Source of the DNA: Aplidium turbinatum
Lineage: Eukaryota; Chordata; Ascidiacea; Aplousobranchia; Polyclinidae
Assembly: GCA_918807975.1 (NCBI GenBank)
Contig: OU964931.1
Location: 12,596,251 to 12,660,250 of the forward strand
DNA length: 64,000 bases
Reading direction: 5' to 3'
Under the pieces are notes generated by a model. It made no database searches. It was not told the origin of the DNA and was given only the letters and a program-made list of their open reading frames with translations. The position numbers and the translations under genes were made by a program. Position 1 is the first letter of the stretch; each line of letters opens with the position of its first letter. Shown here piece after piece: positions 23,307 to 35,664 of the stretch.

Positions 23307-24428
23307 GTTATTTCACATTTCCTTTGTTTACGCATGTTCCTCGATTCGCTGTTGCATTGTTTCGACGCTGGCGGACTAAAAATGTTATTTCAAATTGATT
23401 GACACAATCTTCAATAAAAAGTGAGCTTCGAACTTAGCTTTGTTGATGTAAATGCTGTATTTTTTGTGGATGTAATTTATGAGTCATGTTTATAAACACC
23501 CGTAAGCGAAATCACTTATGATGTGGCCTGCATGATATTTGTGTTGCGACTTGACACAAATCCACAATTTCAAAAGCACCTAATTTGAACTTAGAAATTT
23601 CAGATAATTTCAACAACTTGTTCAATTGTCTTCTCTCTACTAAAAATATTCATACTACAAACTCAATTGTAGACATAAAATACACAAACGAAGATGTAAA
23701 CAGCTATTCAAGCAGGCTAAGGTGTTACTTATGAGAAATTTAGTTCCATAAAACTAGAAGCTAGCCATGAGTTTCGGAATGCATTAGTTTAGGATAAAAA
23801 TGTAAGACAACAAACGCAGTTTTGTTTTTTTTTCAAATTCGTGTAACAATGTTACTCTGATTGTAACTATTTTAGAATCAGTGAGTAGCTTACAATAAGA
23901 TTTTCTCGCAAGTCGTAAATTCTAATCAATGCAATGATTCGGCACACCGCACACACACTTCGTGCGTTCGATCGAGCTCTTTGTTATTCAGAAGTTTGCA
24001 TGAAATCGGATTAGCACGGTAATTAAATAGCGGCAAGTTAAATCAAAATTGTCATTTTTGGGTACCTTTGCAAAAATTGAAATATTAAGTTTAACATATA
24101 AAATTTTAAAATAATGACTTTTCAAACTTATAGACAAACGATTTGCTTTCACACCAGTGCAACTTCTGTTGAAATAGCACCAGCGGATAACACGTAACAG
24201 CTGATTGAATTTGATCCAAAAATGGCCCCCCCTTGAGCAGTTAACTTCCAAAAAAACGTTGAAAAGCAAAGGGTTAATCCAGCACTGCACAGCATTTTTC
24301 CGAAACTTCAAAGGCTGAAAGAAAAAGTAAGTTAATAATAGCCTAACACAAAATCACATTTTTTCGACCTAGGGGGGCCCGGGGCACCTGCACCCTCTGC
24401 CCCCCCTAAATCCGGGCCTGGTTGAAAC

Positions 24429-25320
24429 AACGTACAAGTAAAACTACAGGTACGAACATTTTCAAGCAAGCTGTTTGTTGATTCTGTTGTGAAACTTGAA
24501 CGCTTTTCACTCCGGTGCAAAATGCTTTTTTTGTTCTTGAAATGTAGCCATAGATTCACAACCTTGGGAGTATAATGTGTTACGTGGCAGCTGGGTGATT
24601 GTCTCATTGCCGGAAGAAAAAGAAAATGTCACAAAAGATTTGATTGCATTGCAGTTTACAAGTAGGTTACTTTAGTTATTTTCCAAATGGAACAAAGCTG
24701 TAAAAAAATGTCTGCTTTGTTGCTTTCTTGAACAAAAATTCAATTTTGCTATTCATTTTGCCTGCTTCTGCAATTACACCTACCTTTCGACGACCAGTAA
24801 GTTGAAGACTATAAGTAGGGATGTTCAAAACAAAAATAATTTTGAAATAGTAGATTTTTTTCTTGGTTTGGTTTTATTTTAAGAAAAGATGTTTTTGTCT
24901 TTTTGAATTCCAAATAAAGCAATTTGCGTATAATATTCAGGCTTACGAGTTCAGCACAAACTATTTTTCATTGCTTCAAATAAAAGCTTGTTTTCTTGAT
25001 TTTGTATTGATGGAATTATTTGTGAAAAAATTGTTTCAAGTAATAAGTCAATTTGTTTCAACCGACATTAACTAACGTTTGTGTAGAAATCTGATTGGTT
25101 TTATTTTGAAGTTAGCGTGTGAGCTAAAAGAAAATATATCTTTTTCGATTCCAACAATATAGCTTATACTAACACAAGATTGAGGTTCCAAACTTGTCAG
25201 GTTTTGTATAAAAGCTGGACAGGAAATATTTTGAAATGTGGCTCACATTATAGCTTTAAAAAGTTTTTTTCAAAAATATCTATCAAAAGCTTTGGTAGAG
25301 AGTTTGCTTTGTTGAACCAT
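24429..25320. other. Intergenic, nothing recognised
   Basis: No coding frame with a domain and no repeat ends identified. Confidence 0.4.
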
Positions 25321-25321
25321 A

Positions 25322-25622
25322 GAGAAATAAAACATAGTAACTTTAGCGGGTTTAACATACTTTATTTCACGCAAAATATAACATAATTAAAATAAAATAA
25401 ACTCAAACGTTTTCGACACGTACGTGTGTCCTCATCAGGAATTAAATCCGCAATACATAAAATGAAAAAAGTTAATGTCATTTTATGTATTGCAGATTTA
25501 ATTCCTGATGAGGACACACGTACGTGTCGAAAACGTTTGAGTTTATTTTATTTTAATTATGTTATATTTTGTGTGAAATAAAGTATGTTAAACCCACTAA
25601 AGTTACTATGTTTTGTTTCTCA
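25322..25622. repeat. 301-bp fold-back repeat
   Basis: Two arms of about 145 bp (25322-25465, 25478-25622) are nearly exact reverse complements around a loop of about 12 nt. Each arm, read outward from the loop, carries CCTGATGAGGAC, a small ACACGTACGTGT hairpin, then CGAAAACG. This resembles part of a hammerhead ribozyme core (CUGAUGA, stem II, GAAA) as found in Penelope-like elements; the closing stem is not evident. Confidence 0.8.
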
Positions 25623-26020
25623 AATATCTATCTCTTGGTTGAAATGGCTCACACCTTGTGAATGCAAAGCTTGTGATATTCTTAAGACTTTCAAACAATT
25701 AGCTCGTCATGGCGCCGCATTGGGGAATCTCTGCGTTGCTGAATGAGGAAGCGATCTGAGACTGATGCAGAAAGCTCAAAAGCTAAAAATAGACATTTCT
25801 AATTATTAGTTTGAAGAGACTATAATCGAAAAATCGATTTGCTGGTTTCATATTGCACGATCACCTTTCAGCACCACCAAAACATAGATTGACGAGTAAA
25901 TAGTTTTCTTTCGCGTTGCTTTGACGTTTGCATTGCTAAACCACTAAGAAAACGGTCAAGTTAAACTCTGGCTTATGCTTGCAGCAAAAAAAGCAAAACA
26001 CTTTAATTCAATTTAACTAA

Positions 26021-26375
26021 AAAGCTTTGCCCGTTGTTGAATGCCCAAGAGTTTCAGTTATGATAACATGTTAAGTTTTTGGCACAAAGTAGTTTTTTTG
26101 AATCAAGTACGGCCTAAAAACCAAAACAGTGTGGAATGGAATACTGTGTTTATTTTCATCATCATGTTCCTTCTTCGTATTGAGGGTTGGAGGCAATGCG
26201 CCATTGTCCACAACCATAAGCTTGCCGTACCGCACTTTCATAATTTAATGCATACGTACATACACACTGCTTTGGTTTTTAGGCCGCACTTGATTCAAAA
26301 AAATATTTTTGTGCGAAAAACTTAACATGTTATCATTACTGAAACTCTTGGGCATTCAACAACGGGCAAAGCCTT
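26021..26375. repeat. 355-bp fold-back repeat (MITE-like)
   Basis: Arms of about 115 bp (from AAAGCTTTGCCCGTTGTTG, and its counterpart ending CAACGGGCAAAGCCTT) are inverted copies with a few differences, separated by about 120 bp of unrelated sequence. No clear target duplication was found, so the transposon family is unknown. Confidence 0.75.
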
Positions 26376-26379
26376 CCAG

Positions 26380-29300
26380 TATACCAGAAAAAAAAATAAT
26401 CAAACAGCTATCGAAGTAGACAATTTTACAAAATAAAATAATCATTGATTTTTCAATGCTAAACTTAGTTATAGCATTTCAGATTTTGTCAGATGTTGAA
26501 GTTAGAAAAGCAGTAAATACAAAGCCATAGCTTATAGTTACTTCAAAAGTGCTGTAGATTGAAATAGAACGCAAGAGGAATTTCAGCAAGACAGTGTTTG
26601 TTGGTAGGCTTAGGCTACTCGTTTGGTTTTAATCCAAACGTTTAACGTGACTAGGCTCCTCTAAGCTCATTGAAAAGTTTGTATGGTAATTTTTGTTAGA
26701 CATTGGCAACAGGTTAGGTGCGATATTGCTACTTTCACGAGCTGTAATATTCAATTTATTTTTGTGACAAAAAAAGATGGCAAATGCTTTTTATTCGCCA
26801 AGTTGGTGTATATTTAGACCCCGCAAAGCTCGATACGGATGAAAGTGTAATGTTTTGGCAAACACCTCAGGTGAATGAAAATGGAACACAGTTGTAAGAA
26901 ATGTCGTCGCCAGACGAGGGCCGTAATGTGAATAGCGTAAAACTTAATTAACAAAATCATGACCGAAAAAAAATCTTAATTATGTTACAATTGCGTGCAC
27001 TAAATTATTACTTATCGAGTTTATGATGACTCTGGTATGGGTTATTGGTATTATTAGTTTAATAAATGCCCATATTAGACTTTTGCTGCGCTTGCAAATC
27101 ATTACCATACCTCTCCTGATGAAATATCACATTTTACTTTCTGTTTTCGTACGTCGTAAATAGAAAAAAGTATCGTGCGTAAAACTTTGATACCGGTAGT
27201 CTACGTATGATTCTATTTTGGGCATTGGGACGCGAAATCTCATTGAGACGATTACAAGTGTCTCCCCTCGCTTGATTGCTGTCACCAACCTAACACCATC
27301 AATCACGAGTATTTCATCATAGCCAAACAATAACACGTTGATCAGGTTATTCTTTTACAAAGTCATTATAAATTATTATTGCAAAACATAACAGGGAGCA
27401 TTTAAGCAAAGGCGTGATAAGCTTGCATGATGAAAACGTTGCCAATATGGGACAAGAGACGCCACTTACTAAAAAACTCGTGCCGTCAATACAAGTATTC
27501 TACATTTGCTGTTCTACTTCGTAGCCAAAAATTGTTTGGCATCACTATAGACGAATTAACTAGTCTCTCTATCTTTGCCACTTGCCAGCAATGAGCTAGA
27601 CTTTGCATATAATGACAAGGTCGATATCAGTTCATTTCATGATATTAATTATTAGATTATTTTCGAGAAATATAAGTCACTAACCTTGGGCCTAGGCCAA
27701 TAATATTAGGCTACATCGCTGTACCGCTGCGCATTTATAGGCTACATAGTGTGCGGTGAGTTGGGCACATGTGCCTCGAGAATTGTAGTAAGAAACATTT
27801 CACAAAAGGTGAAATATTTTTAAAATAGATTAGCCTACATTTTTCAAAAACGTACCTTTCCTTTTGAAGGAAAAATAAGAAGAAGTAGGCTTTCATATGG
27901 AAATGCGGTCATATAAAAAAGTTACCTGCTCTGAACTGAGATGTAATTAATTATCATTAAAGTACAACTTTAAACTGTGCAAATTAATTATTTTGGTCAT
28001 CAAATTGTTCATAAAATTTTAAGTTGACTATATTAGCCTGACTGAGATTGACATTTTGGGCAAATTAATCTTTCTGTGATGTTTCGACATCTCACCAGTT
28101 TACAAACTTCACATTTGTTAGGCCTATAATTTATAAAATAGCCTACATTGATATTTTCCAATGAATGTAAAATGTATTGTCATCGATTTTGAAAAATATT
28201 GCATGGTAAGCTGATTCATTAGCATGTAGGCTACATTTCTTCACGGGCATGATTTAAAAGCCTGCTTGGTAGGCTACTATAGTAAACTTATGAATTTTTT
28301 GCTTTTTTTCTACTGTATATCCTACTAATGCGGTTATTAGTAAAATCATTTGTGAAAAAATGTTTAGTTATCTGGTCAAATTAACTTTTACCATGAGTTT
28401 TTAACATTTTACCAGTTTAAAAACTCTGTGTGGTGTTGTATTTTGAAGTAGCCTACATTAACACTTTTTTTTAATGTAAAACGTAGCATCATCAATTTTA
28501 GAAGCTTTTGTGCTTAATATTGCACTTTGGGCTGAATATTAAACTTGGATTCAGTCTCTAGAGAAATTAAATGTAAAAGTATGCAATTCGATGAACACGT
28601 GTTGAACTACGAAAATACATTTCCAAAAATGCTCCCCCCCCAAAAAAAAAATGTTTTGCTCTTCTGCGGCTATGCTTGCAAGTGTTAATTGTAGGCCTAT
28701 GTTTACAAACGACGAAATAAAAGTTTTCTTTTTTCTCTTTCTTATTTATAGATTTGGTGGCTGTTCATTTTTAAGATAGTGTTTTCCAAACACTGTTTTA
28801 TCGATGCATATTTTAAACCATATAGTTGCTTATTCCTGAAGTGTTGTTGATGAAAAATACGAAAGTGTATTACACTATTTATAAAAAGATTAAAAAAAAT
28901 TAAAATTATGACAGAATGCTTACTCACAAAGACTAAACAGGCACGAAATAAAAGTCAATAAATTTAATTATATTTTCAATTAGGCCTATTAAAGAACAAA
29001 GCTTTAATGTTTAACACATTACCAAGCCAGTATTTCTGGATTTTCTCGTAGTTGAAGCACTAGAAATAGTTATTCATTTTTAACTCAGTATTTAGTCAAG
29101 GGGGAATAGCCGATCATTACGTTGGCCGATCATTACTATTACGTTTTAACTAAATTTGATATTTTGTTGTCGACGCTACCATTTATTGTTTATTTAATAT
29201 CAAGTAGGCTATACAGTAGTTACAAATCATTTTTAAAAAAAACCTTATTGGCATTTTTAAAAGGTTTTTATTCAAAAAGAATATAAATCTTCTACATTTT

Positions 29301-31044
29301 ATATATAAGCTACTGCAGATTTCTTATTACAAATTACAACAGCCTACCAAGAGTTGGAAGGTTGCTTATGTCAAATAAAAAAGGAGCAAGACCACATGAT
29401 TACAGAAAAAAAATGTGACAAAATTGTTTGCAGTTTTTAACATAGTAGGCCTACTTGTGCTTTATATAAAGACTAACCTACGCTACAAATTCACGAATCT
29501 TACATAGTAACATTAGGTTTGGCTGGAGATTAGCATAAAATCGTGTAGAGCTATATAACTATCGTAACCTATTTGTTGTCGTTTGGTTAGAATTTGGGTT
29601 AGGTTAACATCTATAAAAGAGAACTGCAGAAACAGGGATGAGAATTCACGTTTTTCTCTTGCTCTTTCTTATCAAAGAGATTCTTTTGTATTTCTTCTTG
29701 AAGCATTTTTCCTATCACTTCTTTCACCCGTGGCGTCTTTACATGGATATATTTTACGTCTTTAACTTATCCTTCTTTTTCATTGTTAGTTTTTCTTTGC
29801 ACGTTTTGCGGCTTGCCTACAGCAGTTGCAACAGCCATTTTCCTAGCTGTTTAATGTCGTGTTGTAGCCCATCACTAGCCTATTACACAATTTTAAGGAC
29901 AGGATGCTGCCTTCACTTTTGGTGCAGCTAATTTTTTTCCTTCAAACGTTCAAGTCCAAGGCATATTGAATTTTTAAATTTTTTAATTTTCTCAGAAGTT
30001 ACCGAGAAAGACAAACCGTTTCATTTACTTCTTTGTGCATTTGTATTGCATTAATATGCGTAGCAGCGCCAGTAAAATCGCTGTTAGTAAAATATTAACG
30101 TTACTTAACATTATGATCATGCAGTTTAAGAATTTAACAAACTAATCTTTTGATTGAAACTTTTGTCTTTGAATAGCCAATTGATGCCAGTTTTCTGCAA
30201 ACTGCAACATCTGTTAATATTGTGTAAAAGAAGGCGCTTTATGAAACAAAAAATATATAACGAGATTAATAATTTTATTACAAAAACGTTAGTCAAGCAA
30301 GTTGTGTTTTTGTTAATCTATCGCCAAGAAAATCTAACTTTTATTGGCCCCATTTTAAGACCTGGCTGATTGAAGCAAACAAAAAGAAAAATGGCGACGG
30401 AAAAACTATGAAACGCTTTGTAAATCCAGAAATTTCTAGAAGTAGCCTGCTCCATGCCTACGCCAACGGGATGTCCATTTACAATGCCAAGAAAAGGGTG
30501 TGTTAAATTTAGGTGTTGCCAGATAATGTTTAAAATTTTCAGGTATAGTGTTATTTTACAGTAGTGGTAGTCACTAGTAGCTCAAGCTTTGTCCATTGAA
30601 ATTTATTCCAAATTTAACTTAAAGTATTTTTTAATCTCAATAAAACTTATCACAGCATAGGCCTAATAATGTTTACAAATTTAATTTACATGTTGAACTT
30701 CAAAGAAATTACAACGTTTATCACTTGACACATGATACTTTATATCCCTCAAGCGTAGTTTTCATTTATCAAAATGGTTTTTAGTTTCAAAGCGAAAGTC
30801 AAATATATTTTAAACTTGTAGTTTATTTTTAGATTAAGTAAATTTTACAAATATTATTGTAAAATGAGTTGATTACAAATTGTTTTGAACTAATTTTGTT
30901 TAACCGCAAATTTCGGGCTAGGTTTAAATAGACAAGATTTGGGAGACCACCACTTCAAATAGGGACTTCAAAGTAGCATTTCTGCTTAAAATTTGAAAAG
31001 CATCTTGCAACACTTTTTCTCAATGCACCCTCTTCTTGGCTGTT
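26380..31044. other. Long intergenic stretch, nothing recognised
   Basis: About 4.7 kb of AT-rich DNA. Open frames such as the one at 29638-29931 are rich in Phe, Leu and Ser from T-rich sequence, have no domain, and look like chance. Confidence 0.45.
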
Positions 31045-31052
31045 AACGTAGC

Positions 31053-32481
31053 CAGGGGCGCCGGAAGCGGGGGGGGGGCAGGAGGGGCGAATGCCCCCTG
31101 CCCTCAATTTTTCTGCAGATGGAGGGACAGGGGGGGCAATGGTGCCCTTTTAAAGTCATGTAAGCTACTGCACATTTTGCAATATAACAATTTCTGCTAT
31201 TCGCTTTTAGCCTAATTATAATCTTTCATTTTTGCCTCAAAATAATATTCACGGCACAAAATGTTGCAGCACAGTACAGGCCTTAAAACTCTTTTTTTTT
31301 TCCGGCAGCCATCGTGGCCTACCGGGAGCTCCTTCTCGGCGGCCAAATTTGCGTGCTTGGAGGCCAAAATACAAAATAACGATAGCACAAGTAAATAGAA
31401 TTAAACTTGCAACAATGCTAAAATGATCACTTAGCGTTGTTGAAGTCTGGGCCTGGCTGGGCGACGTCCTACAATAGAATCGTTGCACCACGCAATAACT
31501 GCTTTGTCGGGATTGTAATCCAGTACTATTCAAACGACACTCGCACGAGTGTCTCCAATGTGGCTGATTTTATAGAAGTTCGTCACTCCCCTAGAATTCT
31601 TTTTAGCAACGAAAAACAACGTTCGACATGTGTTGACGATGACGGCAAGGTAATAAAATAAGTATTTCAATGATTAAAACATTACTTGTAGGCTTTAACT
31701 GCCCTTTATCAGAACTGACGATGCACTAGCAAGTGCTAAATATTTTTTCTGTTACATCTACTGACATCTGATCCCTGTTGCCTTAGCAATTGAGGTTTTA
31801 GCTATTTCAATGATGTACATTACTAAAAGACATTACTGAAAGAAGCATATTTTTTGCAAAATATGATCAAAAAATGTTTTCCCCATTGATGTCAACTAAC
31901 TTAGTTCTCCTTTTTAACAACGGTTCAATGTCCGACAACATCGAATCGACATAAAAACGACAATATTGCCAGCCGATGTAAATTAGCACTTCGGATTAAG
32001 ACTTTGTTAAAATAAACGTCGGGAATTACAAACAAGACTTACAGCGCTGGCGATCGCAGATGGATATATTCCATCAACAGCAAATATTCCCCGCACAATG
32101 CAACAGTGGCGATTATGACGCGCTGACCTAATTTTGCGTCACTCTTTAATACTACATATTTTTGACAGTTAATCCACGATAATTCTATTGCGAAATTAAA
32201 TAATTGGCTAGAAAAGACCGGCGACCAAACTTGGCCGATTGAGGAGGTAGCACCGGCGGTTCATTCAAGCACTACTTAGCGGCCATGGCCGCAGGCTGCT
32301 TTAAGGCTTGACAGTAGGTTACATCATTATAACATAGCATGGTGCCCTTCTTTGTATACCGGAATATCATTATCGCTATATTTTATCTTAAAACTTGAAA
32401 AAAAATTGGCCTTTTAGTAAACAAAAGTGCCCTTTTTTCGTAATCTTGCCCCCCCAGTCAAAAATCGTTCCGGCGCCCCTG
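31053..32481. mobile_element. Non-autonomous hAT-like element
   Basis: A perfect 14-bp terminal inverted repeat CAGGGGCGCCGGAA (31053-31066, reversed at 32468-32481) and a perfect 8-bp target duplication AACGTAGC (31045-31052, 32482-32489). No transposase is recognised in its 1429 bp. A half copy of the short palindromic repeat sits near 31919. Its right duplication overlaps by one base the left duplication of the next hAT element. Confidence 0.9.
31919..31975. repeat. Short palindromic repeat, degenerate copy
   Basis: GGTTCAATGTCCGACAACATCG followed by AATCGACATAAAAACGACAA keeps the outer arm of the family but has a changed centre. It lies within the hAT-like element. Confidence 0.45.
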
Positions 32482-32496
32482 AACGTAGCCTATAGT

Positions 32497-34294
32497 TAGG
32501 CTTACCATACGTCCCGTTTTAGGCGGGACAATCCCGCTTTTTAACGTCTTGTCCCGGCGTCCCGACCGGTCAGCCAAACGTCCCGCTTGGGCGTTCAGCC
32601 AGCCAGCATAATACACGAACATTACCAATTAGCATGTTCTCGTTACTGCTGTTGCTGTGTAGCGTACCGGTAGCCTACTTGCTAAAAGTAAATGCGTGAT
32701 TTTGTTTGTTTCGTTGTGCCGACAACTGCAACATTAATTTTGAAAGTGTGAAAAGAAGAGGGCATAATAATGTTTTCTTCAAAGTGAAAGAAAAGATTGA
32801 AAGAGATCTGACAGGGATCGGATGTGCAGCTCATATTGTTTACAATTGCTTCCATTATGCTGATGGATACTCTCCCTGTATGTGTCGAAAGTCTTGTTGT
32901 GAAAATCTATAAATTTTTTCACATTTACACCGTACGAGTTATTGAGCTGGAAATTTTTTGCGACTTTGTAGATATTGAGTAGCCTATCAGCGTATCTTGC
33001 AACAAGGCAATACAAGGTTTCTCTCTTTGCTACCAGCTTTGCAAAGAATACTTGAAATGTTTGGGAGATTGAAAAGTCACTTCAACTCCCAAGAAGGTTG
33101 TCCTACTCTCATCAAAAAATGCTTCGAAGAACTAACACAAGAGCTCTATTTGAAATTTGTTCATGGCAGTTGAAATACTTCAACGAGACTATTCTAAAGT
33201 TAGAAAAGGAAAACGCTAGTGCCGTAGATGTGGCTCATGTTCTGTCAGAGCTAAAGCTAAACTTACTTGAAAAGAAAGAAAACAACTTCATTCCATCTGC
33301 AGCATTGACTCTCTTAGGCAAGCTAGAAGAAGCAGGCGAAGTAAACTTAAACTTGTTTTACAAAGAAGCAAGAGATTTTTACTATAAATGCTTATCGTAT
33401 CTGGATCTTTATGATGGTTCTGAAAAAGATGTGCTTCCTCATTTTTGAATCGACCTAAACAAAGAAATATCCTGGGTGCGAGTGTGTGAGTCTGCGAAAA
33501 AGATCAACATGATGTTTGGGAAGCAGGTGATCAACAGCGACTCTCTTTTCTACGAACCAGTGCTAGTGAAACGGCACATGTCTGAACGTTGTAAGGAAGA
33601 GAGCTGGCAAAATGCGTCTTTGGAACAAAAGTGGGTCGAGATGTTCAAAGTATTTGAAAAAAAATGCATACGCGTTTCAAACTTTCAAAAGCTGGTAAAG
33701 TTCATATTTTGTTTACCCGGAACATCCGCACCCATTGAAAGAATTTTTTCCATCATGAAAAGCATGTGGTCTGAGAGCAGAAGCAGGATGCTAGAGCAGA
33801 ACGTGAAAGCCGTTATCAAAAATACTGATTGGTCCTGCTCTGACTTTTACGAGAATGTAAAATTGAACAATGTTTTTTTGAAGAAGGTGTTATCTACAGA
33901 AAGTATGATTAGGCGAATAGCCTAAGTAAATTCGCAAATGCTTGTACGCAGTGTTGGGTAAATTCAGTGCAATTGGGAGTTATTTATCGACTTGAAAACC
34001 GCAGGCTATTTTATTATTCTTTCTTCCTTTTACTTTATAGAAAAGATCTCAATTCAAATTATTTTGTATCGTTAACATCAATTTCTTTCCATTTTTCGAA
34101 CTGAAACCGATATTTAGACAGAGAATGTGCGCATGAACTCTCGATGACAATACGGTCAATGAAGACAGCCGGGATGGCTTTAAATGTAGGCCTATGTAAT
34201 AATATCGGAAAATGTAAAGTTAAAAAATCACAGCTAAGTGGTCTAGGTCTTTGGAGGCGTCCCGTTTTGAAGTCACAAAAATATGGTAAGCCTA
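32497..34294 (+). mobile_element. hAT transposon, decayed but with intact ends
   Basis: Terminal inverted repeats TAGGCTTACCATA match at both ends. A perfect 8-bp duplication CCTATAGT flanks them (32489-32496, 34295-34302). The interior carries a broken hAT transposase on the plus strand (32700-33925). The terminal sequence resembles family A (1217-2409), for which this type could once have supplied transposase. Confidence 0.9.
32700..33925 (+). pseudogene. hAT transposase pseudogene
   Basis: Three recognisable blocks survive in different frames. An N-terminal part contains GIGCAAHIVYNC (near 32815). A central 116-codon frame (33098-33448) lies in the helical region. A C-terminal 149-codon frame (33476-33925) contains LPGTSAPIERIFSIMKSMW, the hAT dimerisation motif. 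A stop (near 32911) and frame changes separate the blocks, so no full transposase can be made. Its position between intact hAT termini confirms the assignment. Confidence 0.85.
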
Positions 34295-34302
34295 CCTATA
34301 GT

Positions 34303-35635
34303 AGTATAGTTGATCATCCCGTTTGTTCTTCTGAATAGTTACAAAAGCAAACAATAAGGTAATTGTAATAATAACAACAAGATTACAAAAGCGATGAAAG
34401 TTGGCATCCGTTTACTTGATATGCAAACAATAGAATTAATGCTCAGAGACCGATGCTGTCAGAAAAAGTAAAATTAGTATACAGAAAATTTATTTTCAAA
34501 ATAAATTTTTGAAATATTTAGAACTGTGATCGAAATAAGGTTTGCTGCAAAGAAAATATAAAGTTTGGATATTTTCTTTTACATGTTGATAAATGAATTT
34601 CAAAACATGTTTATGTTGATTTGAAATCTGACACTTCGGGTTGAGGGTCTGCCAATACAGCATCCTGTGCTACTGCAAATCATTTATGTACAAAAACAAC
34701 TTGTACAAACAAAAATGTAAGCGACGTAAAAATATATTTTAAGACCCGACGAAAGAAAAAAGCACTCGGTCGAGACTTATAAACGTGTTGCTGGCTATCA
34801 CGTTAAGACAGTTTCTTTCACGGTTAGGTCCTAGCAAAGGAAAAAAATCGGTCATCAATTTGTCGGTTTAAAAAGTGCTGCAAAACTACTTGAATAAACA
34901 GTTAGCAAGTTTAATTCAAAGAGTATCATCATCTTGTTAACAGCGGACATTAGTCAGTTAAGCTTGTTGTTAGTTATAATTTTCATTTTGAAATTTCGAT
35001 TAATTTTGAAATTTACTTTTTTTAAGCCTGAATTGTTTGTTTCCAAAGCGAGCACGAAACAATTTCAAAAACCTTTTAATCAAAAAATTCAAAATTTGTG
35101 GGCCGCATTGGAAATTGTGTTCTTCACAATGCAAACAATTTAATTTAGTAATTTTCGCTCAGTGTTTTGTTGAGAAAAATAAAATGCTACGAGGTTTCAT
35201 CAAAATAAATTGTTTTGAAACGAAAAGATCGCTATCAAATGCTAACGTTAATTTTATAGTATCCTGACGACATTGATACAAAGGGAAGGTCAAATTTACA
35301 TATTTTCAATGACGTCACAATATATTTTGTTTTTGTTTCTTTGGCATCTGATGCCGTAATGGAAAGCAATTGTAAATAGCCACGTACCGCGTATTCATCA
35401 CAAGATTAAAAGATAGCAGAAAGAAATACTTTTTCTGTGTGACTATCAGTAGAAATCGATGGTGAATCAGACTGTTTATGTGTACTTTTGCAGAGCCAAA
35501 CAAAGAAGCCACTAACATCAAGTTTTGCTTGTAGATGCTTCGCTAGCTTTTTCACGCGATACGATCAGGTATCTCGACAAAACTGCCAATTATAAACACT
35601 AAATGTACCGTAATTGATAGGCTAATCTTACTTTC
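34303..35635. other. Upstream flank of the protease gene, nothing recognised
   Basis: AT-rich intergenic DNA that presumably contains the promoter of the gene starting at 35665. No clear TATA box or repeat was picked out. Confidence 0.4.
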
Positions 35636-35664
35636 TTTCAGGTCATTTCCAACAAATTTAAATC
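35626..35664 (+). promoter_or_regulatory. Splice acceptor just upstream of the start codon
   Basis: A pyrimidine tract TTACTTTCTTTCAG ends in AG at 35640-35641, 23 bases before the ATG at 35665. It could close a 5' UTR intron or, in lineages with spliced-leader trans-splicing, accept a leader. Sequence alone does not separate the two. Confidence 0.5.

Larger units (their letters stand above)
20968..24420. mobile_element. Large hAT-like element without recognisable transposase
   Basis: The ends are inverted repeats (left CAGGGCCGGATTTAG, right reversed CAGGCCCGGATTTAG, 14 of 15 matching). The flanking 8-mers GTTGAAAA (20960-20967) and GTTGAAAC (24421-24428) agree at seven of eight positions. 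The 3453-bp interior shows only short broken frames and carries copies of the short palindromic repeat (22028, 23232). It is probably an old, internally decayed copy. Confidence 0.75.

Noticed and set aside
29638-29931. 97-residue frame with membrane-like hydrophobic composition
   Set aside because: Composition follows from T-rich DNA; no domain, no splice context and no conservation evidence.
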